DNA of 58,271 bases, taken from Ruminococcus sp. JC304. GTDB taxonomy: Bacteria; Bacillota; Clostridia; Lachnospirales; Lachnospiraceae. The notes under the pieces are model-generated. The model did not search any database and was not told the origin of the DNA. It saw only the letters and a program-made list of their open reading frames with translations. Positions 24,152 to 33,878 of the stretch are shown in pieces (position 1 is the stretch's first letter; every line of letters begins with the position of its first letter). The position numbers and the translations under genes are program-made. The stretch covers positions 881,807 through 940,077 of the forward strand of contig HE978651.1 in assembly GCA_000285855.2 (NCBI GenBank). The letters run 5' to 3'.

Positions 24152-25819
24152 ATGGAGAACGAAACAGTTTCCAAGAATTTTATTGAGAATATCATTGATA
24201 AAGATTTAGCAGAGGGTGTTTATGACACCGTGCATACGCGTTTCCCACCGGAACCGAATGGATATCTTCATATCGGTCATGCCAAATCTATTCTTTTAAA
24301 CTATGGCCTTGCACAGGAATATAACGGCAAGTTCAATATGCGTTTTGATGATACAAACCCGACCAAGGAAAAGAGTGAGTTTGTAGAATCCATCAAGGCA
24401 GATATTAAATGGCTGGGTGCAGACTGGGAAGACAGATTGTTTTTTGCATCTGATTATTTCGGACAGATGTATGAAGCTGCTGTAAAGCTGATTCAGAAAG
24501 GCAAAGCCTATGTATGTGACCTGACAGCAGATCAGATCCGCGAATACCGTGGAACTCTTACAGAGCCGGGCAAAGAAAGCCCATACAGAAACAGAAGTGT
24601 AGAAGAGAACCTGCAGCTTTTCGAAGAGATGAAAGAAGGCAAATATGCAGACGGAGAGAAAGTGCTCCGTGCCAAGATCGATATGGCATCTCCGAATATG
24701 AACATGCGTGACCCGGTTATTTATCGTGTTGCCCATATGACACACCACAGAACCGGTGACACATGGTGCATCTATCCAATGTACGACTTCGCTCATCCTA
24801 TCGAAGATGCCATTGAGGGAATCACACATTCTATCTGTACTCTGGAGTTTGAGGATCACAGACCGCTGTACGACTGGGTTGTAAAAGAACTGGAATATCC
24901 GCAGCCACCGAAGCAGATTGAGTTTGCAAAACTGTATCTGACAAATGTAGTTACAGGTAAACGTTACATTAAGAAACTGGTAGAGGAAGGCATTGTAGAC
25001 GGATGGGATGATCCACGTCTGGTTTCCATCGCAGCGCTGCGCCGCCGTGGATTTACACCGGAATCCATTAAAATGTTTGTGGAACTCTGTGGTGTATCTA
25101 AGGCAAACAGCTCTGTTGACTATGCAATGCTTGAATACTGTATCCGTGAGGATTTGAAACTGAAACGTCCTCGTCTGATGGCTGTTCTTGATCCGATCAA
25201 GCTTGTGATCGATAATTATCCGGAAGGCGAAGTAGAATATCTGGAAGCTCCGAACAATATGGAGAACGAAGAACTGGGAACCCGTAAAATACCGTTTGGC
25301 AGAGAACTCTATATTGAGAGAGAAGACTTTATGGTAGATCCGCCTAAGAAATATAAGAGAATGTTCCCGGGCACAGAGGTTCGTCTTATGAACGCATATT
25401 TCGTAACCTGTACAGGATATGAAGCTGATGAAGATGGAACTGTACGTGTGGTGCACTGTACTTATGATCCAGCAACAAAGGGCGGCAATGCACCGGATGG
25501 CAGAAAAGTAAAAGGAACCATCCATTGGGTGGAAGCAAGCCAGGCAGGAAAAGCAGAAGTACGTCTCTATGAGAATATCGTAGATGAGGAGAAAGGTGTA
25601 TATAATAAAGAGGATGGTTCTCTGAACGTAAATCCTAATTCTCTGACAAAAGTTACTGCATATGTAGAACCTGCACTTATGGAAGCAAAAGGCTATGACA
25701 GCTTCCAGTTTGTAAGAACAGGATTTTTCTGTGCAGATATCCATGACTCCAAGGAAGGCGCTCCGGTATTTAACCGTATTGTATCTTTGAAGAGTTCATT
25801 CAAACTGCCGAAAGCCTGA
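24152..25819 (+). CDS. glnS: Glutaminyl-tRNA synthetase
   Basis: A 555-residue class I GlnRS charging tRNA-Gln directly. The HIGH motif is in [14 protein letters not shown] (about 32-45) and FDDTNP follows. The WDDPRL, ALRRRGF and CIREDL motifs of the E. coli enzyme are kept, and the two beta-barrel anticodon-binding domains are complete. The region equivalent to VMSKRKL reads [12 protein letters not shown], so the KMSKS loop is degenerate. AGGAGGG precedes the ATG. It is a single gene, ended by a convergent terminator. Confidence 0.95.
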   Translation: MENETVSKNFIENIIDKDLAEGVYDTVHTRFPPEPNGYLHIGHAKSILLNYGLAQEYNGKFNMRFDDTNPTKEKSEFVESIKADIKWLGADWEDRLFFASDYFGQMYEAAVKLIQKGKAYVCDLTADQIREYRGTLTEPGKESPYRNRSVEENLQLFEEMKEGKYADGEKVLRAKIDMASPNMNMRDPVIYRVAHMTHHRTGDTWCIYPMYDFAHPIEDAIEGITHSICTLEFEDHRPLYDWVVKELEYPQPPKQIEFAKLYLTNVVTGKRYIKKLVEEGIVDGWDDPRLVSIAALRRRGFTPESIKMFVELCGVSKANSSVDYAMLEYCIREDLKLKRPRLMAVLDPIKLVIDNYPEGEVEYLEAPNNMENEELGTRKIPFGRELYIEREDFMVDPPKKYKRMFPGTEVRLMNAYFVTCTGYEADEDGTVRVVHCTYDPATKGGNAPDGRKVKGTIHWVEASQAGKAEVRLYENIVDEEKGVYNKEDGSLNVNPNSLTKVTAYVEPALMEAKGYDSFQFVRTGFFCADIHDSKEGAPVFNRIVSLKSSFKLPKA

Positions 25820-25892
25820 TAAGGAATGTGCTTCATAGTAAGAAGTTAAAGTTGAAATAACTATTATATAATGAAATAGCTATTATATAAAT

Positions 25893-25936
25893 AAAAACGG
25901 ATCAATCTGAATAGTATCAGACGGATCCGTTTTTTT
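25893..25936. terminator. Convergent bidirectional terminator
   Basis: AAAACGGATC (25894-25903) pairs with GATCCGTTTT (25924-25933), inner CTGA / TCAG, with A-run before and T-run after. It serves glnS (+) and the acidic protein gene (-). Confidence 0.88.
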
Positions 25937-25947
25937 ATGTTGTTATG

Positions 25948-26340
25948 TTATTCTGCGTCAGTATCTGCTTTAACGTCAGATTCGGCATCTGCTTCAGTAT
26001 CCTGAATAGTGCCAGTTTTTACATCATCAGAGCTTTCAGTCTCTTCGTCAGTTTCGGCATCATCAGAGCTTTCAGGCTCTTCATCAGTTTCAGTGATGTC
26101 ACCCTGTTCTAAATCAGCGTCCCAGGATTCAAAATCTTCAGCACTTTCCTGCAGAACTTCCTTTTCCTCTTCTTCATCGGAGTCAAAGGCGATATCAAAT
26201 GCATCGTCAAAATCCTCTGTGAAATCCTCATCTTTTGTATGAGGATGTTTTTTTGTGATCACTGCTGCCACCGCGCCGGCTGCTGCCGCGGTCAGGGCAC
26301 CTACTGCTACAAATCCCCAATATTTATTAAGCTTTGCCAT
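25948..26340 (-). CDS. Membrane-anchored acidic low-complexity protein
   Basis: A 130-residue protein of unknown function. Residues about 8-29 form one hydrophobic alanine-rich helix (GFVAVGALTAAAAGAVAAVI), then KKHPHTK. The rest is an intrinsically disordered acidic tail of E, D, S and T with EESSDDAETDE-like repeats. Positive residues on both sides of the helix leave topology open. AAAGGAG precedes the ATG. A similar design is encoded at 36219. I recognise no domain. Confidence 0.7.
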   Translation of the reverse strand: MAKLNKYWGFVAVGALTAAAAGAVAAVITKKHPHTKDEDFTEDFDDAFDIAFDSDEEEEKEVLQESAEDFESWDADLEQGDITETDEEPESSDDAETDEETESSDDVKTGTIQDTEADAESDVKADTDAE

Positions 26341-26520
26341 AATAATACTCCTTTCTGATATTGGTCATTTCGCATATGAATAAAGATATTTTAATACATT
26401 TCTGCCAAAAAGAAAAGGGGTAAGTTTTGGCTTGTTCACGATCCGACAAAAAGCAATAAAAACCGGTTGCGTCAGAGAAAGATACAAGGTATACTATGAC
26501 AGGAAAGAAGAGGGTACATT

Positions 26521-27114
26521 ATGAGAAAAATTATTTTGGCATCTGCGTCCCCAAGAAGACGGGAGCTGTTGACTCAGGCAGGAGTGACCTTTTCGATCAT
26601 ACCTGCCCATGGGGAGGAGAAACGGACTTCGGATGAGCCGGGAGAGGCAGTACAGAAGCTGGCTTTTGATAAGGCAGTTTCCGTGGCAGAGGAGCTTGGG
26701 GAATGCGAGGAAAAGACACTGGTGATCGGTTCAGACACAGTTGTGGTTTTTCAAAACAGCATTCTGGGCAAGCCGGCAGATGAGGAGGATGCAGTTCATA
26801 CTTTGCAAAGGCTTCAGGACAATACACATCAGGTATATACGGGAGTGGCAGTTCTGGAGAAAAAGCAGGGACAATGGATAGAACATACCTTTTATGAGAA
26901 AACAGATGTGAAATTTTATCCGGTGTCTGAGAATGAAATCAGGGCTTATGTGTCTACCGGAGAACCCATGGATAAAGCCGGAAGTTACGGAATCCAGGGC
27001 AGATGGGGGATTTATGTAAAGGGAATCTGCGGTGACTATAATAATGTGGTGGGACTGCCGGTGGCAAGGCTTTTCCATGAAATGAAGAAGCTGGGAATTT
27101 CCCTTGTTGACTAA
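26521..27114 (+). CDS. maf: Maf-like nucleoside triphosphate pyrophosphatase
   Basis: A 197-residue Maf/YhdE protein, a house-cleaning enzyme hydrolysing dTTP/UTP or modified nucleotides to monophosphates. The signature SASPRRRELL opens the protein, followed by IGSDTVV, DEEDA and MDKAGSYGIQG. GAGGG precedes the ATG. The HAD phosphatase genes follow at 31 bases and then an 8-base overlap, so the three form a likely operon. Confidence 0.92.
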   Translation: MRKIILASASPRRRELLTQAGVTFSIIPAHGEEKRTSDEPGEAVQKLAFDKAVSVAEELGECEEKTLVIGSDTVVVFQNSILGKPADEEDAVHTLQRLQDNTHQVYTGVAVLEKKQGQWIEHTFYEKTDVKFYPVSENEIRAYVSTGEPMDKAGSYGIQGRWGIYVKGICGDYNNVVGLPVARLFHEMKKLGISLVD

Positions 27115-27145
27115 AATGCAGACAAAATAAAGAGGATGATACAAA

Positions 27146-27811
27146 ATGATAAAAGCAGGTATATTTGATCTGGACGGAACTCTGGCATATACACTGGATT
27201 CCATGGCATATATTGCAAATGAGGTAATGGAGAAGCTGGGACTTCGCCCTCTACCTCTGGATAATTTCCGCTATTATTGCGGAGAGGGTGCGGATATGCT
27301 GGTGCGCAGGGCGTTGAAGGATGCGGGAGATCCGGAACTGGTTCATTATGAAGAAGCACGGAAGATGTACAGAGAGAGGTTTGACGAAGATCCGCTGTAT
27401 AAGGTGACCCGGTATGAGGGAATGCAGTCAACGGTAGAGAAACTGAGAAAAAAAGGAATGAAGCTGGCTGTATGCTCCAATAAACCCCATCCTGCAGCAC
27501 TGAAGGTAATGGATTATCTTTATCCGGGAATTTTTGACCTGGTGATTGGACAACAGGAAGGAATCCGCCGTAAACCTGCACCGGATGCACCGCTTCTGGC
27601 AGCAAAGAAGCTTGGGGTAAAACCGGAAGAGTGTATGTATATCGGAGATACCGGTACAGACATGCAGACCGGTAAAGCTGCAGGAATGTTTACCGTAGGT
27701 GTATTATGGGGCTTCCGTGACCTGGAGGAGCTTAATGCTAACGGAGCTGATCTGGTGGCAGAGAAACCGACAGATTTATTAAAGATATGTGAGGAATACA
27801 AAAATGATTAA
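27146..27811 (+). CDS. HAD family phosphatase (phosphoglycolate phosphatase-like)
   Basis: A 221-residue HAD subfamily IA hydrolase. Motif I FDLDGT (7-12) carries the nucleophile Asp and acid Asp, motif II is CSNKP, and motif IV is IGDTGTDM. A helical cap lies between. It resembles Gph-type phosphoglycolate phosphatases, but HAD substrates cannot be read from sequence. Start at 27146 has GAGGATG upstream. The stop overlaps the next HAD gene. Confidence 0.85.
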   Translation: MIKAGIFDLDGTLAYTLDSMAYIANEVMEKLGLRPLPLDNFRYYCGEGADMLVRRALKDAGDPELVHYEEARKMYRERFDEDPLYKVTRYEGMQSTVEKLRKKGMKLAVCSNKPHPAALKVMDYLYPGIFDLVIGQQEGIRRKPAPDAPLLAAKKLGVKPEECMYIGDTGTDMQTGKAAGMFTVGVLWGFRDLEELNANGADLVAEKPTDLLKICEEYKND

Positions 27812-28607
27812 ACTGATCGCCAGTGATCTGGACGGAACCTTACTTTTAAACAAAGCCCAGACCCTGCCTGATGATCTGTTTCCTTTGATCAGGGAACTGA
27901 ATGAACTGGGAATCCGATTTGTGGCAGCCAGTGGACGCCAGTATCCGAATATGAAGAGATTGTTTGCACCGGTTGCTTCAGATATTTCTTTTATCTGTGA
28001 GAATGGTGCGCTGGCAGTGGAAAAGGGTCAGGTTCTTTATCAGGATCGATTTGATAAAGAACTGGCAAATGAGATTCTTACTGCAATTATAGAAAAAAAA
28101 GACGCAGAATTTACCTGTTCTGCCAAGGATTATCATTATCTTATGCCAAAGACAGAAAGCTTTCGCCATTATATGGTGGATCTGGTGAAAAATGAGTGCA
28201 GGATCATAAACAGCCTGGATGAAATCACAGAGCCCATTATGAAGCTGGCGGTATATGAATCTGCCGGTCTGACAGATGAATATGTACGTTACTGGACTGG
28301 ACGGTTTGGACAAAGATGTACAGTAGTGACATCAGGCAATGACTGGGTAGATTTTATTCCTTTTGGTACGAACAAGGCAAAGGGAATCCGGGAGTTCCAG
28401 GAAAAATATGGGATTTCCCCGGAGGAGTGCATTGCATTCGGAGACGAATATAATGATATAGAGATGCTTAAGGCAGTGAAATATGGCTTTGCCATGGCAC
28501 ATTCCAAGGAGAAGGTGCGGGAATCGGCGGCATTCACTGCAGACCGGGTACAGGATATCTTGGAAAAGGTAATCAGGGTGAAAGGAAATATGGAGGAGGT
28601 AATTTAA
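27804..28607 (+). CDS. Cof-type HAD-IIB phosphatase
   Basis: A 267-residue Cof/YidA-like HAD phosphatase, probably acting on sugar phosphates or cofactors such as FMN or PLP. Motif I is SDLDGTLL, motif III region TNKAKGI, and motif IV FGDEYNDIEM. The C2 cap lies at about 85-190. I take the ATG at 27804 with GAGGAA ten bases upstream; the in-frame GTG at 27789 overlaps that site. It overlaps the previous gene by eight bases. Confidence 0.87.
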   Translation: MIKLIASDLDGTLLLNKAQTLPDDLFPLIRELNELGIRFVAASGRQYPNMKRLFAPVASDISFICENGALAVEKGQVLYQDRFDKELANEILTAIIEKKDAEFTCSAKDYHYLMPKTESFRHYMVDLVKNECRIINSLDEITEPIMKLAVYESAGLTDEYVRYWTGRFGQRCTVVTSGNDWVDFIPFGTNKAKGIREFQEKYGISPEECIAFGDEYNDIEMLKAVKYGFAMAHSKEKVRESAAFTADRVQDILEKVIRVKGNMEEVI

Positions 28608-28608
28608 A

Positions 28609-28866
28609 ATGTACACAGAAGAATGCATCAACACATTTCTGGAAAAGCAGGGACAGCTTTTTCCGCAGCCGGTGGCGGAGTCTTTTGAGGAAGCAGAGGC
28701 TTTTCTGGAGGACTGCATGGCTGCAGTGGTAGATTCTATTGACGAAGTGAGGGAATATCTGGATGACATGGGAGCTGATGTAGAAGGCATGTCAGACGAA
28801 GAATTGGAAGAGGCCAGTGAGGTATTTGCACTTCCTGACGGAAAATATCTCATTGTGGAAGGCTGA
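28609..28866 (+). CDS. Small conserved acidic protein of unknown function
   Basis: An 85-residue acidic protein starting one base after the Cof phosphatase stop, with GGAGGTAA upstream. It appears helical with repeated FEEAEAFLED and SDEELEEASEVF segments and ends in LPDGKYLIVEG. I recall similar short proteins beside HAD genes in Lachnospiraceae but know no function. It closes the maf operon before the 28902 hairpin. Confidence 0.75.
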   Translation: MYTEECINTFLEKQGQLFPQPVAESFEEAEAFLEDCMAAVVDSIDEVREYLDDMGADVEGMSDEELEEASEVFALPDGKYLIVEG

Positions 28867-28901
28867 ATAGAAATTTGATATAGAATAAATAAAAAAGAGG
28901 A

Positions 28902-28965
28902 AGAAGCTATTTCAAAGAGCAGTTCTGCAAAATAGAACTATGCAGATTGAAACAGCTTCTTTCAT
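28902..28965 (+). terminator. Large hairpin terminator
   Basis: GAAGCT-TTTCAA pairs with TTGAAA-AGCTTC across an inner AGTTCT / AGAACT stem, followed by TTTC. It ends the maf-HAD operon. Confidence 0.75.
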
Positions 28966-29015
28966 TTATGCACAGAAGAAATATGAAATATGCGAATTAC
29001 ATTTGGAAAAACCAT

Positions 29016-29068
29016 AGTGTTATAATAACACTGTATAAAGAACTGTCGGTCAAAAATAAAACGGCAGT
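29016..29068 (+). promoter_or_regulatory. Palindrome and leader hairpin before surface-protein gene
   Basis: AGTGTTATAATAACACT (29016-29032) is a perfect odd-centred palindrome around a TATAAT-like core, suited to an operator. AACTGTCG / CGGCAGTT (about 29041-29068) then forms a 5'-leader hairpin. Confidence 0.45.
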
Positions 29069-29110
29069 TATAAAAAGACATATAAATGATAAATAAAAGG
29101 AGGATGGCAC

Positions 29111-31660
29111 ATGAGGAAAAAAAGAATTCTTGCAGTGCTGATGGCTGTGCTGATGATCGTTACCCTTCTTCCATCCATGGCTTTTGCAGCGGAAGCAGGA
29201 GAGCTTGGAGGCAAGCTGAAGGTAAAGGGACTGCCGGCAGTGGGAACAGTACTGAGTGCAGATTATTCCAAGGTGACTCCAGAGGGAGTGACAGATGATG
29301 ATGTTATCTTTTCCTGGTCCAGACAGACCGGTGAGAAGGAGTTTACCCAGGTAGGTACAGAAAAAACTTACACAGTGACTCAGGAGGATCTAGGTTATGT
29401 GCTGGTACTGGATATCACACCGGCAGAGAAGTCAGGATTTACCGGGAAACTCCAGGCCAAGACTCGGGAGGTGACAGCTACTCAGGAGGAAGCCCAGGCT
29501 GCTGCTGATAAGAAGGCTCAGGAGGAGCAGGATACAGAAGCCCAGCTGGAAGGCTCTGAAGATGTCCAGCAGACAGAGGATGACAGTACAGAGGAAGATG
29601 ATACACAGAATCCGGAACAGACAGAGGAAATGCAGATCTATACCCAGTCTGAGCTTCAGCCTGACGGTACAGAGAAAACTACAGATAAAACAGAGGATGT
29701 TCAGGAGACAGAAGCGCCGGAGAATGCAGAGAACACGGATGATGTGGAAAATGCACAGCAGGAGTTGTCCTATGAAGCAGTAGCTTCTGTAGAAGGTCAG
29801 GAAAATCCGGTGTGTGATTTTGGAACTATCCGGACAGAAGCCGGAGATAATGAATCCCAGACAATGTTTGTAGATATTAAAAATACCGGAACAGGTGCTC
29901 TGAATTTCAAAGCAATCAGCCCAGAGCATTTTATGGTAGCGGACATAGAGGAGCCTCTGGCAGCGGGAGAGTCTGTCAGCGTATGGATTCAGCCAAGGAA
30001 GGAACTGGAGGAAGGTACTTATGATGACACCATTACCTATGAGACGGAAGAGGGAGCTGAGGTTTCCTTCGAGGTGAAGGCTGTAGTGGAAGCGGAAGAA
30101 GAGCCTGTTCTTGAACCTGATGATTCTGAAACTCCGGATGATTCTGAGAATCCGGAAACTCCGGACAATACGGAGGAACCAAGTGCAGAGCTTGGAAAGC
30201 TATCTATATCCACAGATCCGGCGGTACTTTCTTTTGCTGATCTGACAGAAGGCTATACACAGATCAGTGAGAGCCAGACAGTTACTGTGACGAATACAGG
30301 AGATGAGACAGTTACAGTGAAGCTTCCGGAGTCTGAGCATTTTGATATTACGCCGATGGATACACAGGCTGTATATACACTGGAGAAGGGGGCGTCCTGT
30401 AGCTTTCATGTTCAGCCCAAGGCAGGATTAGCCCAGGGTGATTACAGTGATACACTTGTTTTTGGAATTGAAGAGGATGAGGCTACTGTGGCACAGGCAG
30501 AGGTCGGAGTCAGTGTAAAAGCAGAGGAGAAGCCGCAGGTTTCCCTGAAAGCAGATCCTTCCGAGATTATTTATGACCCGATGGAGGAGGGATACAATAC
30601 TCCGGATTATGTGTATCGGATCACACTTACTAACACTGGAAATACAGCAGTGGATCTGACTCAGCCGCAGGCCCAGTATTTTGAAATTGGAGAGCTGTCT
30701 GCAACACAACTGGAGCCCGGAGCAGAAGCAACCTTTACTGCAGTGCCCAAAACCGGTATGACAGCAGGCGAGTACAGTGAATCTATTCAGGTTACAGCCA
30801 CAAATACAGACAGCCAGATTTCTGCAGTGGCCGAGATCAGTGCTTCGTTCAGTGTGACAAAACCAGCATGCAGAATTACCGGAATCCAGAATCCTTCTCA
30901 CGTGAAGGGAGTAAAGAATGGTTCAGAGAAATCTGCTAAGGCATTGGGACTTCCTTCAAAAGTAGTTATTAATACTACAGAGGGGGAAATGAAGGCGAAG
31001 GTAAAATGGAATGTAAAGGAATGTACGTATGATCCATCTGTAAAGCAGGAGCAGACCTTCAAAGTGAATGGAACTGTAGTGCTTCCTGATGGAGTTGAAA
31101 ATCCAGATCAGATCAGCCTGATCACAGCTGTAAAGGTAACTGTAAAAGCCGGACGTACTGCTCAGATTGCAGATCCGGCAAATAATAAGATCACAGGAAT
31201 CAGTGCTGACGGATATACCACTCAGTCCAAGATTACATTTACAGCGGTAGGTGCAGGAATGGACAATGAAAGCCCGGGAAAGGGAGATGTGCGTTATGTT
31301 CCGGATCGCTGGACGGTGATCAATACAAACAGCTGGAGCCAGGCTCCGTACACGGCTGCTTTTGGAATTACCAAAGAGGGCACATATAATCTGACTGTTG
31401 TATTTAATGCTCAGCAGTATGATGGCAAAAGCTGGAAAAATACGGGAAAACAGGATACAAAGCAGGTAAGCTTTACGATTTCACAGCCAAAGGTTGTAAT
31501 TACAGCTACTCCTACTCCTGTGCAGCAGAATCCGGCTGCTAATCAGAAGAAGGCAGTGCAGACCGGAGATACCACCAATATCATGCCGTTTGTACTGATT
31601 CTTGCCATTGCAGCAGGTGCTATTGTGGGAGTTGTAGTTTACAAGAAAAAGAAAAAATAA
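29111..31660 (+). CDS. Large cell-surface protein with repeated Ig-like domains
   Basis: An 849-residue exported surface protein. The signal peptide ends near MAFA (25-28). Residues about 130-225 are an acidic Q/E/T/D linker. Three related beta-sandwich modules follow (about 225-325, 362-470, 475-590), each with TNTG and a GxYSDTL-type strand, like choice-of-anchor or ASPM/SPD-2/Hydin modules. A bacterial Ig-like domain spans about 595-690. The end is VQTGD, one membrane helix and KKKKK, a non-classical sortase-type signal. AGGAGG precedes the ATG. Probably adhesion or scaffolding; ligand unknown. Confidence 0.8.
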   Translation: MRKKRILAVLMAVLMIVTLLPSMAFAAEAGELGGKLKVKGLPAVGTVLSADYSKVTPEGVTDDDVIFSWSRQTGEKEFTQVGTEKTYTVTQEDLGYVLVLDITPAEKSGFTGKLQAKTREVTATQEEAQAAADKKAQEEQDTEAQLEGSEDVQQTEDDSTEEDDTQNPEQTEEMQIYTQSELQPDGTEKTTDKTEDVQETEAPENAENTDDVENAQQELSYEAVASVEGQENPVCDFGTIRTEAGDNESQTMFVDIKNTGTGALNFKAISPEHFMVADIEEPLAAGESVSVWIQPRKELEEGTYDDTITYETEEGAEVSFEVKAVVEAEEEPVLEPDDSETPDDSENPETPDNTEEPSAELGKLSISTDPAVLSFADLTEGYTQISESQTVTVTNTGDETVTVKLPESEHFDITPMDTQAVYTLEKGASCSFHVQPKAGLAQGDYSDTLVFGIEEDEATVAQAEVGVSVKAEEKPQVSLKADPSEIIYDPMEEGYNTPDYVYRITLTNTGNTAVDLTQPQAQYFEIGELSATQLEPGAEATFTAVPKTGMTAGEYSESIQVTATNTDSQISAVAEISASFSVTKPACRITGIQNPSHVKGVKNGSEKSAKALGLPSKVVINTTEGEMKAKVKWNVKECTYDPSVKQEQTFKVNGTVVLPDGVENPDQISLITAVKVTVKAGRTAQIADPANNKITGISADGYTTQSKITFTAVGAGMDNESPGKGDVRYVPDRWTVINTNSWSQAPYTAAFGITKEGTYNLTVVFNAQQYDGKSWKNTGKQDTKQVSFTISQPKVVITATPTPVQQNPAANQKKAVQTGDTTNIMPFVLILAIAAGAIVGVVVYKKKKK

Positions 31661-31691
31661 ATAGTTATGACAGTTAAATGTTAATGAATTA

Positions 31692-31718
31692 TTAGCACTC
31701 ATTTTAAATGAGTGCTAA
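31692..31718. promoter_or_regulatory. CIRCE operator (HrcA site)
   Basis: TTAGCACTC (31692-31700), nine-base spacer, GAGTGCTAA (31710-31718): an exact match to the CIRCE consensus. HrcA repressor should bind here and control the htpG gene downstream. Confidence 0.95.
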
Positions 31719-31725
31719 TTTTTGC

Positions 31726-31754
31726 TTGACTTTTAGTTCATAAGGTATTACTAT
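31726..31754 (+). promoter_or_regulatory. htpG promoter
   Basis: TTGACT (31726-31731), 17-base spacer, TACTAT (31749-31754). It begins eight bases after the CIRCE arm, so a bound HrcA would sit just upstream of the -35. Confidence 0.65.
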
Positions 31755-31805
31755 ATCTTTCAGAGTTACAGAAAATCTGAAAGATATAAAAGGAGTGTGG
31801 ACAGC

Positions 31806-33878
31806 ATGGCTGTAAAACATGGAAGTTTATCAATTAACAGCGAAAATATTTTCCCGATCATTAAAAAGTGGCTGTATTCAGACCATGATATTTTTGTAAG
31901 AGAGCTGGTATCCAATGGATGTGATGCCATTACCAAGCTGAAAAAGCTGGAGGTAATGGGCGAATATACATTCCCAGAAGGATATAAGCCGGAGATTCAG
32001 GTAATCGTAGATCCAGATGGAAAAACTCTGAAATTTATTGATAATGGTATCGGTATGACTGCGGATGAGGTAGAGAATTATATTACTCAGATCGCTTTTT
32101 CCGGTGCGACTCAGTTCCTGGAGAAATACAAGGATAAGACAACAGATGACCAGATGATCGGTCACTTTGGACTGGGATTCTATTCTGCATTTATGGTGGC
32201 AGATGAAGTACATATTGACACCCTTTCCTATACAGAGGGAGCGGTACCTGTGCACTGGTCCTGCGATGGCGGTACAGAGTATGATATCCAGGAAGGCAAC
32301 AAGACAACTGTTGGAACAGAGATCACACTTTTCCTTAATGAAGACTGCCTGGAATTTGCCAACGAATACCGTATGCGTGAAGTACTGGAGAAATATTGTT
32401 CCTTTATGCCGGTAAATATTTATCTTTCTAAAGCAAACGCACCTCAGGAATATGAGACTATCGATGAATCAGAATTAAAAGATGATGATGTAGTGGTAGA
32501 GCATATCCATGAGGATGCTAAAACTGAAGAAAAAGAGAATGAAAACGGAGAGAAGGAAGTAGTTGAGATTTCTCCGGCAAGGGAGAAAGTTAAGATTAAT
32601 AAACGTCCGGTTTCTCTCAGTGATACCAACCCGCTTTGGATGAAGCACCCCAATGAGTGCACAGATGAGGAGTACAAAGATTTCTACCGTAAAGTATTTA
32701 TGGATTACAAGGAACCGCTGTTCTGGATTCATCTGAATATGGATTATCCGTTCAACTTAAAGGGAATTCTGTATTTCCCAAAGATTAACACAGAGTATGA
32801 TTCTATTGAAGGAACCATTAAACTGTACAACAATCAGGTATTTATTGCTGATAATATTAAGGAAGTTATTCCTGAGTTCCTTCTCCTGCTTAAAGGCGTG
32901 ATCGATTGTCCGGATCTTCCTCTGAACGTGTCAAGAAGTGCACTGCAGAATGATGGATTTGTCAAGAAGATTTCTGAGTATATTTCCAAAAAGGTAGCTG
33001 ATAAGCTTACCGGAATGTGCAAAACAGACAGAGAAAGCTATGAAAAATACTGGGATGATATCAGTCCGTTTATTAAATATGGTTGTATTAAAGATACCAA
33101 ATTTGCAGAGAAGATAGGTGATTACGTACTCTTTAAGAATCTGGATGGTAAATATCTTACTCTCAAGGATTGCATAGAAGAGAATAAAAAGACAACAGAG
33201 ACAGCTGAGGAAGCTGCAGATCAGACAGAGTCAAAAGAGGCTGATGCAGCAGACACAGACAAAGCAGAAGAGAAAGAACCGGAGAAGACAACAATTTTCT
33301 ATGTAACGGATGAAATCCAGCAGAGTCAGTATATCAATATGTTTAAGGAAGCCGGCAAAGACGCCGTGATTCTGAAACATAATATTGACAGCCCGTTTAT
33401 TTCCAGCCTGGAGCAGAAACATCAGGATGTACAGTTCAAGAGAATTGATGCAGATCTGACAGAAGAAATGAAGGGTGAGGGTACTGCTGACGAAGCGGCT
33501 GCCAAAGAATTGACGGAGCTTTTCCGTAAGAATCTGAATAAGGATAAACTTGAGGTTCATGTAGAGAATCTGAAGAATGAAAATGTATCTGCAATGGTTA
33601 CCCTTTCCGAAGAAAGCCGCCGTATGCAGGATATGATGAAAATGTATGGAATGGGTGGTATGGATCCGAATATGTTTGGCGGACAGGAAACACTGGTACT
33701 TAATGCGAACCATCCACTGGTAAAATATTTGGCAGAAAATAAGGATTCAGATAAAGCCCCTGTAATCTGTGAACAGCTTTATGATCTGGCAATGCTCAGC
33801 CATAAGCAGCTTTCACCGGATGAAATGACAAAATTTGTACAGAGAAGCAATGATGTGTTGATGATGCTTACAAAATAA
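31806..33878 (+). CDS. htpG: Molecular chaperone HtpG (Hsp90)
   Basis: A 690-residue bacterial Hsp90. The GHKL ATPase domain has ELVSNGCDAITKL, DNGIGMT and the GHFGLGFYSAFMVAD lid. The middle domain carries LPLNVSRSALQ with the catalytic arginine, and the C-terminal dimerisation domain is complete. An acidic T/E/A/D-rich insert (about residues 460-495) precedes the KTTIFY segment. The ATG at 31806 follows AAAGGAG by about ten bases; the GTG at 31797 is too close. CIRCE control is visible upstream, and a terminator at 33941 closes the unit. Confidence 0.96.
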   Translation: MAVKHGSLSINSENIFPIIKKWLYSDHDIFVRELVSNGCDAITKLKKLEVMGEYTFPEGYKPEIQVIVDPDGKTLKFIDNGIGMTADEVENYITQIAFSGATQFLEKYKDKTTDDQMIGHFGLGFYSAFMVADEVHIDTLSYTEGAVPVHWSCDGGTEYDIQEGNKTTVGTEITLFLNEDCLEFANEYRMREVLEKYCSFMPVNIYLSKANAPQEYETIDESELKDDDVVVEHIHEDAKTEEKENENGEKEVVEISPAREKVKINKRPVSLSDTNPLWMKHPNECTDEEYKDFYRKVFMDYKEPLFWIHLNMDYPFNLKGILYFPKINTEYDSIEGTIKLYNNQVFIADNIKEVIPEFLLLLKGVIDCPDLPLNVSRSALQNDGFVKKISEYISKKVADKLTGMCKTDRESYEKYWDDISPFIKYGCIKDTKFAEKIGDYVLFKNLDGKYLTLKDCIEENKKTTETAEEAADQTESKEADAADTDKAEEKEPEKTTIFYVTDEIQQSQYINMFKEAGKDAVILKHNIDSPFISSLEQKHQDVQFKRIDADLTEEMKGEGTADEAAAKELTELFRKNLNKDKLEVHVENLKNENVSAMVTLSEESRRMQDMMKMYGMGGMDPNMFGGQETLVLNANHPLVKYLAENKDSDKAPVICEQLYDLAMLSHKQLSPDEMTKFVQRSNDVLMMLTK

